Shown here one piece after another: positions 53,757 through 64,000 of a stretch of DNA of 64,000 nucleotides. This DNA comes from Sordariomycetes sp. S80-01Y (taxonomy: Eukaryota > Ascomycota > Sordariomycetes): NCBI GenBank assembly GCA_037042185.1, contig JAXQJY010000023.1, positions 930,001 through 994,000 on the forward strand, written 5' to 3'. A program made the position numbers and the translations under genes. The notes under the pieces were generated by a model. That model saw only the letters and a program-made list of their open reading frames with translations, was not told where the DNA came from and ran no database searches. Numbering within the stretch: the stretch's first letter is position 1; the number at the start of each line of letters is the position of its first letter.

Positions 53757-56013
53757 GCTTCGAACGCGCTTACGATGGACGTCCTGTCTGGATAACACGA
53801 GTCCAGCCGCGCCAAGGCTCCCTGACCATCCGTATTCGAAGAACGATGAAACGCATTCGGCAACTTGTCTACCGAATGACATGCTTGATTTTGCCATGCG
53901 ATCACTGGCGCACGCAGGACGAATTGACGAAACACCTCCGAACTCCAATCCGACACACTCTAAACGCACACTGACATACCACATTTCTCATTACTTGATT
54001 TCCTTTTTATTTCCATCTCACTCGACCGACGAAATCACCCCCGAGGACCGTCGCACCGAGACGCGGCCGTCTAGCGGGAACCAGAGACCATCACTGCTGG
54101 GAGGAGGGATGTTGATTTTGCTGATGCGCACGCGATACCTCTTTGATTTCTTCTCGATTTTTCTTGCCTAATTGGCTTCCTTCCAGCTGGCTCGTCACCA
54201 AAAACAAAGGGGGCGGACGGCCCCGTCGTTCCATACCTCTCCGAACAGCTCGATTCCACGCCCGCGTTGCCCCCGACAATTTTCAGGCTCCGCCCCCCAC
54301 CCGGGTTCTTGTTTGATCATCTAATCTTGGGTGGTTGTACTAGATGAAGTGTCTTTTCCTCCATTTTGAGTCTTTCCTTGTGTCGATGTCAGGGAGAGAT
54401 TTCGGGGACAGGCCCGGTTTTTGTAAAAGCGATCGAAAACTACCACAACATGGTAAAACAACAAAACAAGGGGCGAGGTTAGGTTTGTGTTGCAGTAACA
54501 CATAAGGGGAGGATGAAGAGGGTGTGGGTGGAGGATGACGGATGATGGGAGGGAGTTTGGGGTTCCGCTGCTTGTACAAGGGCGAGCATGGGGACACACG
54601 TGGATGCTGGAGAGAGCTGAGAATAATACACTTGATGATCCAAGCTGGTTTATTTGTGAAGCCGTACATTGTCTTGTCCGGACCGAGTCGAGTCTGGGAT
54701 CTGCGAGGAGCAATCGTCCTGTGCTAGTGCGAGGCATCGGAAGACTGCATTTGAGTGCACAACGTGAGCTAAATGGATCTTGACTCGGCGAAAGAACTGG
54801 GAATCTAGACCGGGCCAGTCCTGAACAGTATTTACTCGTGCGGACGAGCTTCCCTGTCTCCAAATTGATAAGTTGGTGTGTTAGTCAAGTTCGTATCGGG
54901 CAAAGCCAAGTCAAGACATCAGGCGTATCATGCCAAACCCATTTACCAGGTAGAACGGCATTTGTCGTGTGCAAGCTAACAAGTCTCGAAATTTCATTGA
55001 ACATCTCCTCACCAAAACTCCTATCTGTCCTCCGGCCGTGTAGCAACAGAGGACAGAAGAACTGGTCCCGGATTACCCTAGGGTAGCTCATTGGGTTGAA
55101 AAGGAGTCGGGACAACCAGCCGATTGCACTCGAACCCCATTTCTCCAACTGCGCAAAGCGCTCGGTCCCTCGACAAGCAAAGCCTGACCGGCAGTTGTTT
55201 GTCTCCCCGAGAATACACAACGCGTATGCCGTGACTTCAACGGTCCAAGGCATCTGAGGTGACGGCTTGGCGCCTTAACAGCCCTATGCTGCCATGCATA
55301 GGCTCTGCCTCTAAAGCTGCGGGTTTCAGTCGAGATGATTTGGAATTGTTTGATGAGCTGCCGTGGTGATATCACAGCTAGACGGGCCACCGTCCGGCTG
55401 CGGCCGCTGGGGTGCGCTCGATGGGGGAGCGATGTGACGGTCGGAAGTGATCCTTTCCGCAAGCGCCGCCTGTTCAACTGCGCTGCTGAGCGTCCGCGCT
55501 GCTCAAAAACGCGCCTTGGGAAAATGCAATGCGAAGTTGAGCAGAGGGCCTGAAGCCGTAATGCACGCACGGCAAGGAAGCTTGTTGCATCACGGGGGCT
55601 TGCGAAGCCTAATTCGATAGTCAAGTTTCGAGGCTCTCCCCCTGTCGAATCCGAAACAGCAGCATGAGACAGCGCGCCAGATTGGGGTGTGAGTCGAGCT
55701 CGAAAGGGGGGATTGTGGGGGGCGAGGTCCGGGTGCCGGTACCTGCGGCCCTCGAACGGGCGCTGGCTGGATGTTGGTGCACCTGCGGTGCTGATGGTCT
55801 CTGAGGGTTTATGAAGCAAATTGCGCGCGGAACGATGGCCGACGGGCTGGCCATACATCAGACGGTCGCGAGGTAAGTAATCGCCAGTCCACACCGTTAA
55901 GTTTGCGAGCGATACAAGGCTATATCACTGGACAGAGCCAGCCATGGACGGTGAGCAGGCCGTCATACTAGGCACCTACGGGAGCAAGTACGTAAGGTTG
56001 CGGTCAATAAATA

Positions 56014-56046
56014 TAGTACCTGGTACTACTAAGTAGTAGTAGTAGG
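56014..56046. repeat. TAGTA-type repeat with palindromic core
   Basis: TAGTACC then TGGTACTACTAAGTAGTAGTAG. The core is the reverse complement of the TACTACTTAGTAGTA core at about 2744. Confidence 0.6.
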
Positions 56047-56268
56047 AGAAGAGAGAAGATGTTTCGAACACACGGAGTTCTCTGGAGCTTCCAATCCTGT
56101 AAATAGAGTTAATCCCCTGTGGCGGAGAGCCGTTGTGCCTGCCCGTCGAGACGATAGCGCCGTTGAAGAAGCTACGTAATTCTGGAGCCGCGTCTCCTTT
56201 TAAACTTTTGAGCAGCATTCCAGGCCCGGTGGTGCCGCTTTTCTCGCCCCATCAGCCCCTATCCGAGG

Positions 56269-56336
56269 CTTGACAGTCCTGACGGTCCTGACAAGTCTCG
56301 ACGGTCTTGACAAGTCTCGACGGTCTTGACAGTCTG
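56269..56336. repeat. Tandem minisatellite, about 19-base unit
   Basis: Units of the form CTTGACAAGTCTCGACGGT occur two full times, flanked by shortened copies (TTGACAGTCCTGACGGTCCTG before, CTTGACAGTCTG after). It sits in the leader or promoter of the phosducin-like gene. Confidence 0.8.
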
Positions 56337-56870
56337 AACCAGGTTGCGCTTCTCTTCCACGTGCTCTCAATTGAGGACAGCCCACAACCACTCCAGCTTC
56401 TCCTGTCACCTCCCGGAGCGGGCTATATTAAGACCCCTGTCGCTGCCACGCTGCGGCTGTCACAAGACCAGGAACCTCGGACGGGGCATCACGAAACGTG
56501 GACGCCGGCGCCACCAACGGGACTCCCACTGACGCCTCTCCTTCCAGCAACAGCCGCATTGTCGCATCAACGCATCGTCCCCCTTACCGCCACGGCCTTT
56601 GACTCGCACGCTTCGGCATCACCGCTCGCGAGCAACTCGCCAATCCTGAATTGCCCCAGCGCTCCGGCCCCTGGCACTGCTGCTCCACTCCTTCTCGAAG
56701 GACCCCCGTCTCCAGATTCTGCGACACCGCACAAGTCGTGCCCTCTTCCTCCTTTCTGGCGGTCAGTCGACACATCGCATGAACACGCCTCGAATCTGCG
56801 CCCGTCCCGCACCGTCAACAGACCTGCCGCTTAGGCTTCCCTTTTGGCGCTTCGCCCACATAAGCTCATC

Positions 56871-57785
56871 ATGGCCACCACCGCCGCACAGGACGAGTTC
56901 AACGATCTCGTAGCAAACAACACGCCCCGCGAAACCCTCCATCCCGAAGATCGCTCCGACCCAGAGCTGAAGGCTACGGAAGACACAACAGAAGAGGACG
57001 ACTTTCAGCGCGCGCGAGTCGACGCTGCCATGCGCGCCCCGTCCAACAACAGTGCCGCCCTGCACTTGCCACCTGCGTCCTTCGACAGCGGCAGGTCGAC
57101 GGGTGTGAAAGGTGTCATTGCCGATGCGAGGAGTTACGAGACGGCCAGGAGAAGCAAATGGAAGGACCGCGCGCAGGCCGTGCGCAGGAGCATCTTCGGT
57201 CTAGATGGCTTTGCTTCATCTCGAGCGGATAGCGAGACGGACGACGATGCGAAGAGTGGCGCAAGCGAGGATGATTCGTTCCTGGATCAGTGGAGGGAGA
57301 CGAGAAGACGACAGCTGGAGGTAGAGAGCAGTAGTGGCAAGGAGGTGAGGAATAGGCGGACGAGTCCCAGTGTGAGGGAGTACGGGCGGTTAGACGAGGT
57401 TGATGCGCTGGGATACTTGGATGCCATTGAAAAGGTACGGCGGGAGACGACGGTCGTGGTGTTTGTTTATGATCACGAGGTATGTTTCGATCCCAAAGAC
57501 ACAGGAGAGGGTAGAGGGTAGAGCTGACGTCTGCAGTGCGAGGTATCAGAGGCTATAGAAAAGGCCATGCTCCCGCTGGTCAAGGCAAACCGACCAGTGC
57601 ACTTTGTCAAAGTGCACTACGATGACATCGAGTTCGATCCAGCGGCGGTTCCGTCTATTCTCGCCTATCGGAACCAGGGCGATCTGGTCGCCAACTTGAC
57701 GGGACTGATTGAGATGTTCCCCGACGACGACCACCTGAGCGAGGATTCCCTCAAGATTCTGCTTCAACGCCACGGTGTTCTGTAA
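56871..57785 (+). CDS. Phosducin-like protein (thioredoxin fold), BDM-1/PhLP type
   Basis: Exons 56871-57479 and 57537-57785 give 285 residues. The N-terminal half is acidic and helical (DEFNDLVANNTPRETLHPED, DDSFLDQWRETRRRQLE), as in the part of phosducins that grips G beta. The C-terminal half is the thioredoxin-like domain: GYLDAIEKV, TTVVVFVYDHECEVSEAIEK, RPVHFVKVHYDDIEFDPAAV, PSILAYRNQGDLVANLTGLI. It has no CxxC redox pair, as expected. Phosducin-like proteins work with the CCT chaperonin to fold G beta and assemble it with G gamma; in Cryphonectria loss of BDM-1 lowers G-beta protein. The gene lies downstream of the G-beta gene in the same direction. Confidence 0.9.
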
Positions 57786-59130
57786 TGGGCCTGTATACGG
57801 TCTAATTGTCACGGCAGCGCCCTCTGATACCCCTTCACAGCTGCCGTGGTATCTTCTATTGGCATTCGTGCGGCAGGAACCCTTTTCGCCATCCCGCTTG
57901 TCGCGGGCGTGTGGCTTGCTCAGTTGGTGTTATATGCGGGAGATGAGACCGTCTGTTTGTTTTTGGCACTGGGATAGAGGCTCTGGAGTACACTGTATCA
58001 CATTTTGCATATGAACATATACGCATTCAGGTAGTCTGAGTCGACCAAGCACAGTACTTCCTTTTCATCGTGCAATGTGCCCGATTCGAGAGAACCCAAG
58101 CCTATCTGGGCCCAGTAAGGCTGAACAGCCTCTCACGGTGGGCTATCTTGAAGGCGACGAAGCTCACCTTAGTAAAGCTTACCATATCTGCTGTCTGATG
58201 GTCCTATCGATAACGTGTCACGGCGCCAAGGTCTTAGCGGCGAGCCCCGCGTGGGTACGGACAGGGGTCTGAAGAGGCGCGTGGTCACTGCCTTGGGCTT
58301 GATCGTGAATGTTTGGTCTGTCGGAGTGTCTTCCTGGGAGCAGGAGAAAGCATCCAGGACTTCAAAGACTGTGAGACAGACATGTCGGCCAAAGCTTGGG
58401 CGGACAGCTTGCGATTTAATGGCTTGAAGGCTGTTGATGGTGGTGAGCGAGCTTTGGCTTTCATTGGGATGGGATTCATGGATGGCGGGGCGGGTGCGGC
58501 AATGGACATCATGTGCCAAAGCTCTGTAATCATCGACCCTCAGGACATGGTACGGAATGAATCTGTCCGAGTTAATAACAAATCGCTCGCCTCGCCTCTC
58601 TGCATTAATTCCAATATCGATATCGTAACGAGTTGTCTGGTCTGATGGAGGTTGGGTCTGCCGTGATGCACGCACTGAAAGGGAAGCCGTGACGTTATCG
58701 GAGGCGCGCTGCGCGATAGACAGACGCGACCCGGAGCATCACCTTTATTGAACGATAAAAGACAGTGACTTGTGCACTACTACCCCGCCCCCTCTTTGGC
58801 TGTTTCGGCTGTTACTGGACCTCGTCTTGTCATTCAGGCAGTCATCCAGCCCCCAGGCAGCCACTGCACTTGTCTGGAGAGACCAGGTGACTTCAAGTTC
58901 CCTTCCACCCGTGCTTCCACCTGCTAGCGACCTCTCACTTCACTCTTTGCTCGACGCTTGACCATCGCCAAACAAGCTTCGAGTGACAAAGACCCTCCTT
59001 TGACACCTTGTATCAAGGGCTTTTGAATTTGAACCCCCAACTCTATCGCTCTCCCACCGTACCATACATGGGCCTCCGCACGCCAACCTAGGATGCGAAG
59101 CTTGCCCGCCAACATCAACCCCTCGACTGC
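57786..59130. other. Intergenic; no supported gene
   Basis: 3' UTR of the phosducin-like gene and upstream region of the next gene. The opposed ORFs at 58169-58675 (minus) and 58313-58645 (plus) overlap each other and show no domain. Confidence 0.5.
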
Positions 59131-61197
59131 ATGAGTCGATCCCATCCGCCTCGTTTCGTGATGGAACAGCAGAGCCCGCTGGATTATCACAACAAGAAGC
59201 AGACGGCCACCGATACAAGTAATACTAGCACAGCACCATCCTCAGACCACCACCGTCAACCTTCCCGCCAGGTCCGTACCCCCACCACCGACCTCGATAG
59301 CGAACACTCCGAGTCAAGTTCATCGTCTGTCGAGCCAGACTCCTCCGAACCCTCGCTGCTCTTCCCGAAGCCAGTTGGTAACACTCATCTCGCCAACTGG
59401 ATATCCACTAGCGACCCCGACATTATGCGCATCACGAGCGAGAGTGTTAGCGCCGAGGGCGGCCTGGCCGATTCCACCTATGAGCTTCTCACGCACGCCG
59501 ACGACACTGCGAGCGAGAACGAGAGTCAATATGAGAACAATGACGAGAGTTTTAGTGAGTCTGTGAGCTCGCTGGATCGGGGTCGTTCAGATGACGTCCA
59601 CAGCGTCTCTGAGGATGACGAGGATGATGTTCCCATGCTCGTAAAGGCATCTCTGCCGCTGATGGAGCTCCCTGAGAGGCGCATGCTTCCATCGGAGCGA
59701 GCCATGGAGGAGGACTGTCAGTCGGCTGATGAGAGCGAAACCAACTTCTGCTCGCCTCCCCCGCTTCCCTCCAGGTCTGCCGTGACCGACCACTACGACT
59801 CAGAGGGCGAAAGTGACTCTAGCTCCAGGTCGTCTCTCGAATATACGCACCAGCAGCTCGGTACTCCCTCCATCGGCGCTGTCGACGAGACCCCCAAGGC
59901 CAGCGCTGTCTGGAAAGATAAGGAACACCAGAAGCCGCGCTCAGAGGAAGAGATCCTTGCGCTCGCCGCTGCGCACGCTTGGGAGCTCGTCCGCGATGCC
60001 TTCGTCAACTGCTTCTACCACATCGCTGAGAGCACCCGTAACATCATGAATGCCTGCAAAATGGGGTCAACAGAGCGTCAGAGTCACTTTGAAGCAACCC
60101 CTGCGCGTGCTGGAGCCTTCCTGTTGATGCAAATGTTGGCCGCACTCTTCATGATGGCCTTGATGCAGTTGACGGGGTTCTCAGGCCTTTGCCTTGACTC
60201 GCTCAGCCGCTTCCTCAACACATCTCATGGGAAATCCGACGTCGGCAAGTACACGGTCACTGGCGCAACCCAAACAATCTCTACTATAACCTCGACCAGC
60301 TCCGTCCCGCGAGCCCTGACGACCACCAGCACGGACCTCAACGTGCATGATGACAGTAACGGCTTGTGGATATTCACTCGAGATGTCGGTCTGTCCTATA
60401 GCACTGTTGACAAGTCCTTCATCGTCGACATTCCTGACCCGCTCAAGAAACAGTGGCTATCCAAGGACTGTGTTTCGGTCAGCGCCACTCGCGGGGAGCA
60501 GGAAATCGAGACGAAGCTGGAAAAGGTAGAGGAGGGGGTTGCCGCGAGATTGCGACGCCGTGATACATTTGGCAATGTCACCTTTGTCGTGGAATCCACC
60601 TGTCGCCCTACGACCAAGCAGACAGTCACGGTCAACTTTGGGCCTTATCAAGATGAGGTCACTGCTTTGGTTCGTCAGACTACTGATATCGTACTACGGG
60701 CTTTAGGGGAAGATCGATCTGTCTCTGAGCTTCTAAAGCAGTTCAACCCGATTCCAAGAGCTCACGACATCCTTCCCGTGCACTCACTCGAGAAGGCTAT
60801 GCAAGCGGTCACTGATGGCTTGACCACAGCTCAACAGGCTGCCAAGCAGTCCATCGGCCAGGCTCTTGAAATCTCATCAACGGCCACTTCGATTACTTTG
60901 AACACCTTGTCTGACAAGTATGATGCCTTTCTGAAGACAAATCGAGGAGTCAAAGAGGCAATCAAGCATAGGAACGAGGCCATGCTCCGCAATGCACAGA
61001 CTAGTCTCCAGCTTCAGCTCCTCAACAGCCAGATCTCTGCCAAGTTGTGGTGGCTCAAGATCACAGGTCAGGAAAGAGAGTTTAAGAACTACCGCCAGAA
61101 AGCCTCCGAGTACATGTCTGCTAAAGAACATGCCGCACATGTTCGAAAGGGCGGCTGCAATTCCCGTTACTTTGCCAAAGGACCGCAAGCCCATTAA
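59131..61197 (+). CDS. Large acidic protein with one membrane helix, conserved in fungi, function unknown
   Basis: An uninterrupted frame of 688 residues; an in-frame ATG at 59161 (MEQQSPLDY) is an alternative start. Residues 1-260 are highly acidic and Ser-rich, and include a stretch that looks conserved (ANWISTSDPDIMRITSESVS, STYELLTHADDTASENESQ). One hydrophobic helix lies at about residues 327-350 (AGAFLLMQMLAALFMMALMQ). A Thr/Ser-rich spacer is followed by a soluble domain (LWIFTRDVGLSYSTVDKSF, FGNVTFVVESTCRPTTKQTV) and long helices at the C-terminus (EKAMQAVTDGLTTAQQAAKQ, SLQLQLLNSQISAKLWWLKI). I recall similar uncharacterised proteins in Sordariomycetes. A membrane-anchored, possibly nuclear-envelope or ER, protein with an acidic cytoplasmic N-terminus is a guess. 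Confidence 0.85.
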   Translation: MSRSHPPRFVMEQQSPLDYHNKKQTATDTSNTSTAPSSDHHRQPSRQVRTPTTDLDSEHSESSSSSVEPDSSEPSLLFPKPVGNTHLANWISTSDPDIMRITSESVSAEGGLADSTYELLTHADDTASENESQYENNDESFSESVSSLDRGRSDDVHSVSEDDEDDVPMLVKASLPLMELPERRMLPSERAMEEDCQSADESETNFCSPPPLPSRSAVTDHYDSEGESDSSSRSSLEYTHQQLGTPSIGAVDETPKASAVWKDKEHQKPRSEEEILALAAAHAWELVRDAFVNCFYHIAESTRNIMNACKMGSTERQSHFEATPARAGAFLLMQMLAALFMMALMQLTGFSGLCLDSLSRFLNTSHGKSDVGKYTVTGATQTISTITSTSSVPRALTTTSTDLNVHDDSNGLWIFTRDVGLSYSTVDKSFIVDIPDPLKKQWLSKDCVSVSATRGEQEIETKLEKVEEGVAARLRRRDTFGNVTFVVESTCRPTTKQTVTVNFGPYQDEVTALVRQTTDIVLRALGEDRSVSELLKQFNPIPRAHDILPVHSLEKAMQAVTDGLTTAQQAAKQSIGQALEISSTATSITLNTLSDKYDAFLKTNRGVKEAIKHRNEAMLRNAQTSLQLQLLNSQISAKLWWLKITGQEREFKNYRQKASEYMSAKEHAAHVRKGGCNSRYFAKGPQAH

Positions 61198-62143
61198 GAG
61201 GCTGGAATCTGTCATGGCGTAGACGATTCTGGAATGTCTTTGTCGGTCGACTAGCCGAATATTACGTCTCAAGAGCTGCGGAGTATGAAAGAGGGTCAAT
61301 CGTATAATCGGCTCGTACGAACTACAAAGGTGGCATCGAACATCACTGAAGCCCTTGAGACGGCCACCGCTTAGAGCTGCTTTTGTCTTCATCAGCCCAT
61401 AGGATCCGGCAGGGCCACGACTATATGATTACGGAGCTCGGAACTGCACAGCACAGGTAATGGGAGAATAGGAGTTCAGGGTTCAGGGATTGCGTTGCTT
61501 TTTTGCTCACTGTCGTTTCGGAGGGCTTTGATAGTCCGAGGATATGGGATATGGACAATATGTATAGGACGACAAGTCTTGTTTTCCTCGTACGTATCTG
61601 CCTCTGTGGCACAATAAGACACCCCAACTCCCGTTCTTCGTTCGTGACTGTACCTCGTTGGGCATTGGTATCGGGCGAGCTGTCAAAACGCTCCATCAAT
61701 GATAACATATTCCACAAGCTTCACTGACCCGTAGATGATGAGGGTACCCGTACACCAGCCCGAAATGTGGAAAAAGTGAAGCTGTTGGGCAGCGATAGCA
61801 GACTCAGGAGAAAAGGAGTGGCAAATAGAAGCTTCCCTGCTGGCAATCAGCTGCCCGCTGGACCGCCCCACCTGAGCAGGGGTCGGGCCTGGGACTGAGG
61901 CGTGCTTGTGTGCAATTTCTCCCCCGCTAACACAGCACGTAGATGAGGGGCAAAAACAAACACCTGCCACTGCTTCATCTTTTTCCACCTCTGCACCTTC
62001 AAGCTCTTCCAGCATCATCCGCTTTCCCAGCCAGCATCCAGGTTAGTCGCCCAGCTTTCCACATCGCCCGCATTTGCTTTGTCGCTCGCCACGGGCGAAG
62101 GGGAAAACCCAACCGCTGACTCGTGCAGTAACAGCCGCCCACC
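61198..62143. other. Intergenic and leader of the RanBP1 gene
   Basis: No gene seen. A possible leader intron runs from the GTTAGT at about 62043 to the CAG at about 62128, just before the RanBP1 start. Confidence 0.5.
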
Positions 62144-62946
62144 ATGTCCGACGCTGCAGCCACCGAGCCCAAGGTCGAGGAGACCAAGCCCGCCGAGGCT
62201 CCTGCCGCTACCGAGGCCGCCGAGACCAAGACGGAGGAGAAGCCTGCCGAGGACAGCAAGCCCGTCACCTCGTCTGCCGTCTTCAGCATGTTCGGCGGCG
62301 GTGAGAAGAAGGAGAAGAAGGAGGATGAGGACCGCGGCGACACCAGCGGCAGCGCGAAGGCGCAGCGTGAGGCCAAGGAAGAGGTACGTCGCTCCTGATT
62401 CGCCTGGTGCTGTAGCGTGCCTTTGTGGAACGGACTGCTGACATGAGACAGGACGAGGCCCCCGAATCCGAAGACGTCCACTTCGAGCCCGTCATCAAGC
62501 TCACCGAGAAAGTCGAGGCCAAGACCAACGAGGAGGCCGAGGAGCAGCTCTTCAAGATGCGCGCCAAGCTCTTCAAGTTCGTCAAGGACTCGTCCGAGTG
62601 GAAGGAGCGCGGCACCGGCGACGTGCGTCTGCTGAAGCACAAGGAGAACGGCAAGACGCGCCTGGTCATGCGCCGCGACAAGACCCTCAAGGTGTGCGCC
62701 AACCACTACATTGTGCCCGAGATGAAGCTCTCCCCCAACGTCGGCTCCGACCGCTCCTGGGTGTGGAACGCGGCGGCGGATGTCAGCGAGGGCGAGCCCG
62801 AGGCCGTGACGCTGGCCATCCGGTTCGCCAACAGCGAGAACGCGAACGCTTTCAAGGACAGCTTCCTGCAGGCGCAGAAGGACAACGAGGAGATCTTCAA
62901 GAAGGCCGAGGGCTCTGCGGAGGAGGCTGCGCCCGCGGCGGAGTAG
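62144..62946 (+). CDS. YRB1: Ran-binding protein 1 (Yrb1)
   Basis: Exons 62144-62383 and 62452-62946 give 244 residues. The N-terminal 80 residues are Ala/Glu/Lys-rich with a short [10 protein letters not shown] stretch. The RanBD (about residues 88-225) has all family marks: [78 protein letters not shown] and [20 protein letters not shown]. The protein binds Ran-GTP in the cytosol and boosts RanGAP action, releasing export cargo. The tail is acidic. The size agrees with fungal Yrb1 (about 200-250). Confidence 0.97.
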
Positions 62947-63554
62947 GGAACGCGCGCCAGAGTGATGGAAATGTTTAAGAGCTTGAAAGCTGATTTTAGA
63001 GATGCATTGTCGACTAGCGACGATGGATACCCCCTCCAGGAATATTGAAGAGAATCACTGCACGTTACGAAGGGACGAACATGAACAAGGGGAGACGGGA
63101 GCTCTAGTCTCGGGGGCTTCAGGCGGTGGAAGGTCAGATCACAGCACCAGCATGAAATAAATAAGTTAGACTTTGATTGTCGAATTGCAGATTCCGATGC
63201 ACGTGGAAGCGCAGGACTCCCCAAATAAGTAAAATGGTACTAGAGCCTGGATGATGCAAGGAATGTTGATTGTCCTTGGCCGCTGTTAGTCGCTTTGGTG
63301 TGTCTTGGCCCAGGGTGCTAACATGGATCGCCAGCCCACCAACCAACCAAGTCAGCTACCGTCTTGAGTGAGCTGCACCACCTGCACGAGAGCCGAAACC
63401 TTCGACCACCCATCACGACATTCCGTCCTCCCAATCCCGCGCGCACACCCATCGACCAAGCCCGTATTAATTGTGTCGCCGCCTGAGAAAATATTCTCCC
63501 TTTGTTATATATACCGCGATTGCCAGAGTATTGCCAGTGGAGGAGTAGCCCAAG
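62947..63554. other. Intergenic; no gene seen
   Basis: 3' UTR of the RanBP1 gene and the upstream region of the partial gene at the right edge. No domain in any frame. Confidence 0.5.
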
Positions 63555-64000
63555 ATGTTGGTCGAGGTACGTTGTTTCTCGCCTTCGCTGCTGTCGCGCG
63601 TGCTTGTGCTGCTTTGCGCGACGACGCAGACGGGAGCCTGCACTCGCTTCAACCCCATCCGTCGACGTCGTGCGCGTGCCGCGTATCATGTCACCGTCGC
63701 ATCACCTCGCCATCACCACGTTTCTGCCTGCCCGACCGCCGTGCCCACGCTTCCCTGCCCCGACCAGCGACCGACCACCAGCCCAACATGCGAGCGCGCA
63801 AAGCTGACTTCCTGCAGAGGAAAGTGAAGATCGTCGTCGAGCAGAATGTCATGTACGTACGAGCAAGGCGGTGTTACCGCACCCCTTGACGACGCCCCTC
63901 TTCGAAGAGGTGTGCTTTCCACGAAGCGAGCCAAGGCTGACGAACGCGAAGAGACAAGGAGAGTCCCGTGCCTGAGTTTCCCATGCGCGAGTGGAGCATG
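63555..64000 (+). CDS. Start of an unrecognised gene, cut by the window edge
   Basis: Best reading: exons 63555-63566 (MLVE), 63818-63852 and 63952->64000, giving MLVERKVKIVVEQNVI and then DKESPVPEFPMREWSM, still open at the edge. The donors GTACGT (63567, 63853) and acceptors CTGCAG and GCGAAG fit with correct phase. An alternative start at 63789 (MRARKADFLQ) runs directly into the same second exon. Too little is visible to name the family. Confidence 0.4.

Larger units (their letters stand above)
53757..56870. other. 3.1 kb intergenic region with small repeats; no supported gene
   Basis: 3' UTR of G beta, then sequence with only short or domain-free ORFs. The longest (55088-55894, minus) is Arg/Ser/Pro-rich without a domain. 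It contains a TAGTA-type repeat at 56014-56046, a 19-base tandem repeat at 56269-56336, and the pyrimidine-rich leader of the phosducin-like gene. Confidence 0.5.

Noticed and set aside
55088-55894. 268-codon minus ORF between G beta and the phosducin-like gene
   Set aside because: Arg/Ser/Pro-rich with no domain, and no neighbouring splice structure to support it.
1-64000. Transposons, LTR elements, 5S rRNA, CRISPR
   Set aside because: No reverse transcriptase, integrase, transposase or capsid-like frame, no long terminal or inverted repeats, no 5S-like promoter block, and no spaced direct repeats were seen.

Overview
This window is nuclear DNA of a filamentous ascomycete (Pezizomycotina, most likely a Sordariomycete). 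The genes carry short GT-AG introns of roughly 50-210 bases. They include factors typical of moulds: a Con7-type C2H2 transcription factor, the NADPH-oxidase regulator NoxR, a Ste50 adaptor, peroxisomal uricase and TORC2 Rictor/Ste20. Nothing was searched; all calls rest on recognising protein families and on splice junctions worked out by hand. I see no retroelement, transposase, CRISPR array or rRNA gene.

Layout. 0-8 kb: the 3' part of con7 (+), a single-pass membrane protein (+), then a ten-exon THI20-like bifunctional thiamine gene (-), tail to tail with only about 90 bases between stop codons. 8-12.3 kb: Rictor/Ste20 of TORC2 (-). 13.1 kb: one tRNA, probably Trp(CCA). 14-18 kb: a seven-exon monocarboxylate-transporter-like MFS gene (+), convergent with a membrane protein whose N-terminal part holds a Gly/Asn-rich amyloid-like motif (-). 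18.7-22 kb: uricase (+), mitochondrial ribosomal protein uL13m (-) and the copper chaperone for superoxide dismutase (+). 24.5-26.2 kb: noxR (+). 27.9-31.3 kb: a conserved coiled-coil protein (-) and a calcineurin-like phosphoesterase (-). 32.6-37.9 kb: a DUF2855 protein (+), then a 1,076-residue protein fusing a 3-isopropylmalate dehydrogenase-like domain to a complete two-part isopropylmalate isomerase/aconitase (+). 38.2-45.1 kb: a trypsin-fold serine protease (-), Ste50 (-) and serine palmitoyltransferase subunit LCB2 (-). 47-49.4 kb: acetoacetyl-CoA synthetase (+). 52.5-57.8 kb: G-protein beta (+) followed by a phosducin-like protein (+). 59-63 kb: an acidic membrane-anchored protein (+) and RanBP1/Yrb1 (+). 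The start of one more gene is cut by the right edge.

Most genes are housekeeping or signalling genes and form no cluster. Two neighbour pairs make functional sense: CCS1 with noxR (superoxide handling and superoxide production), and G beta with phosducin-like protein (G beta and its probable folding partner). The most unusual object is the LeuB-LeuC-LeuD-type fusion at 34.6-37.9 kb. Its dehydrogenase domain keeps the substrate and catalytic residues but has lost the usual NAD-binding loop. Second is the amyloid-like motif in the membrane protein at 16.2-17.9 kb.
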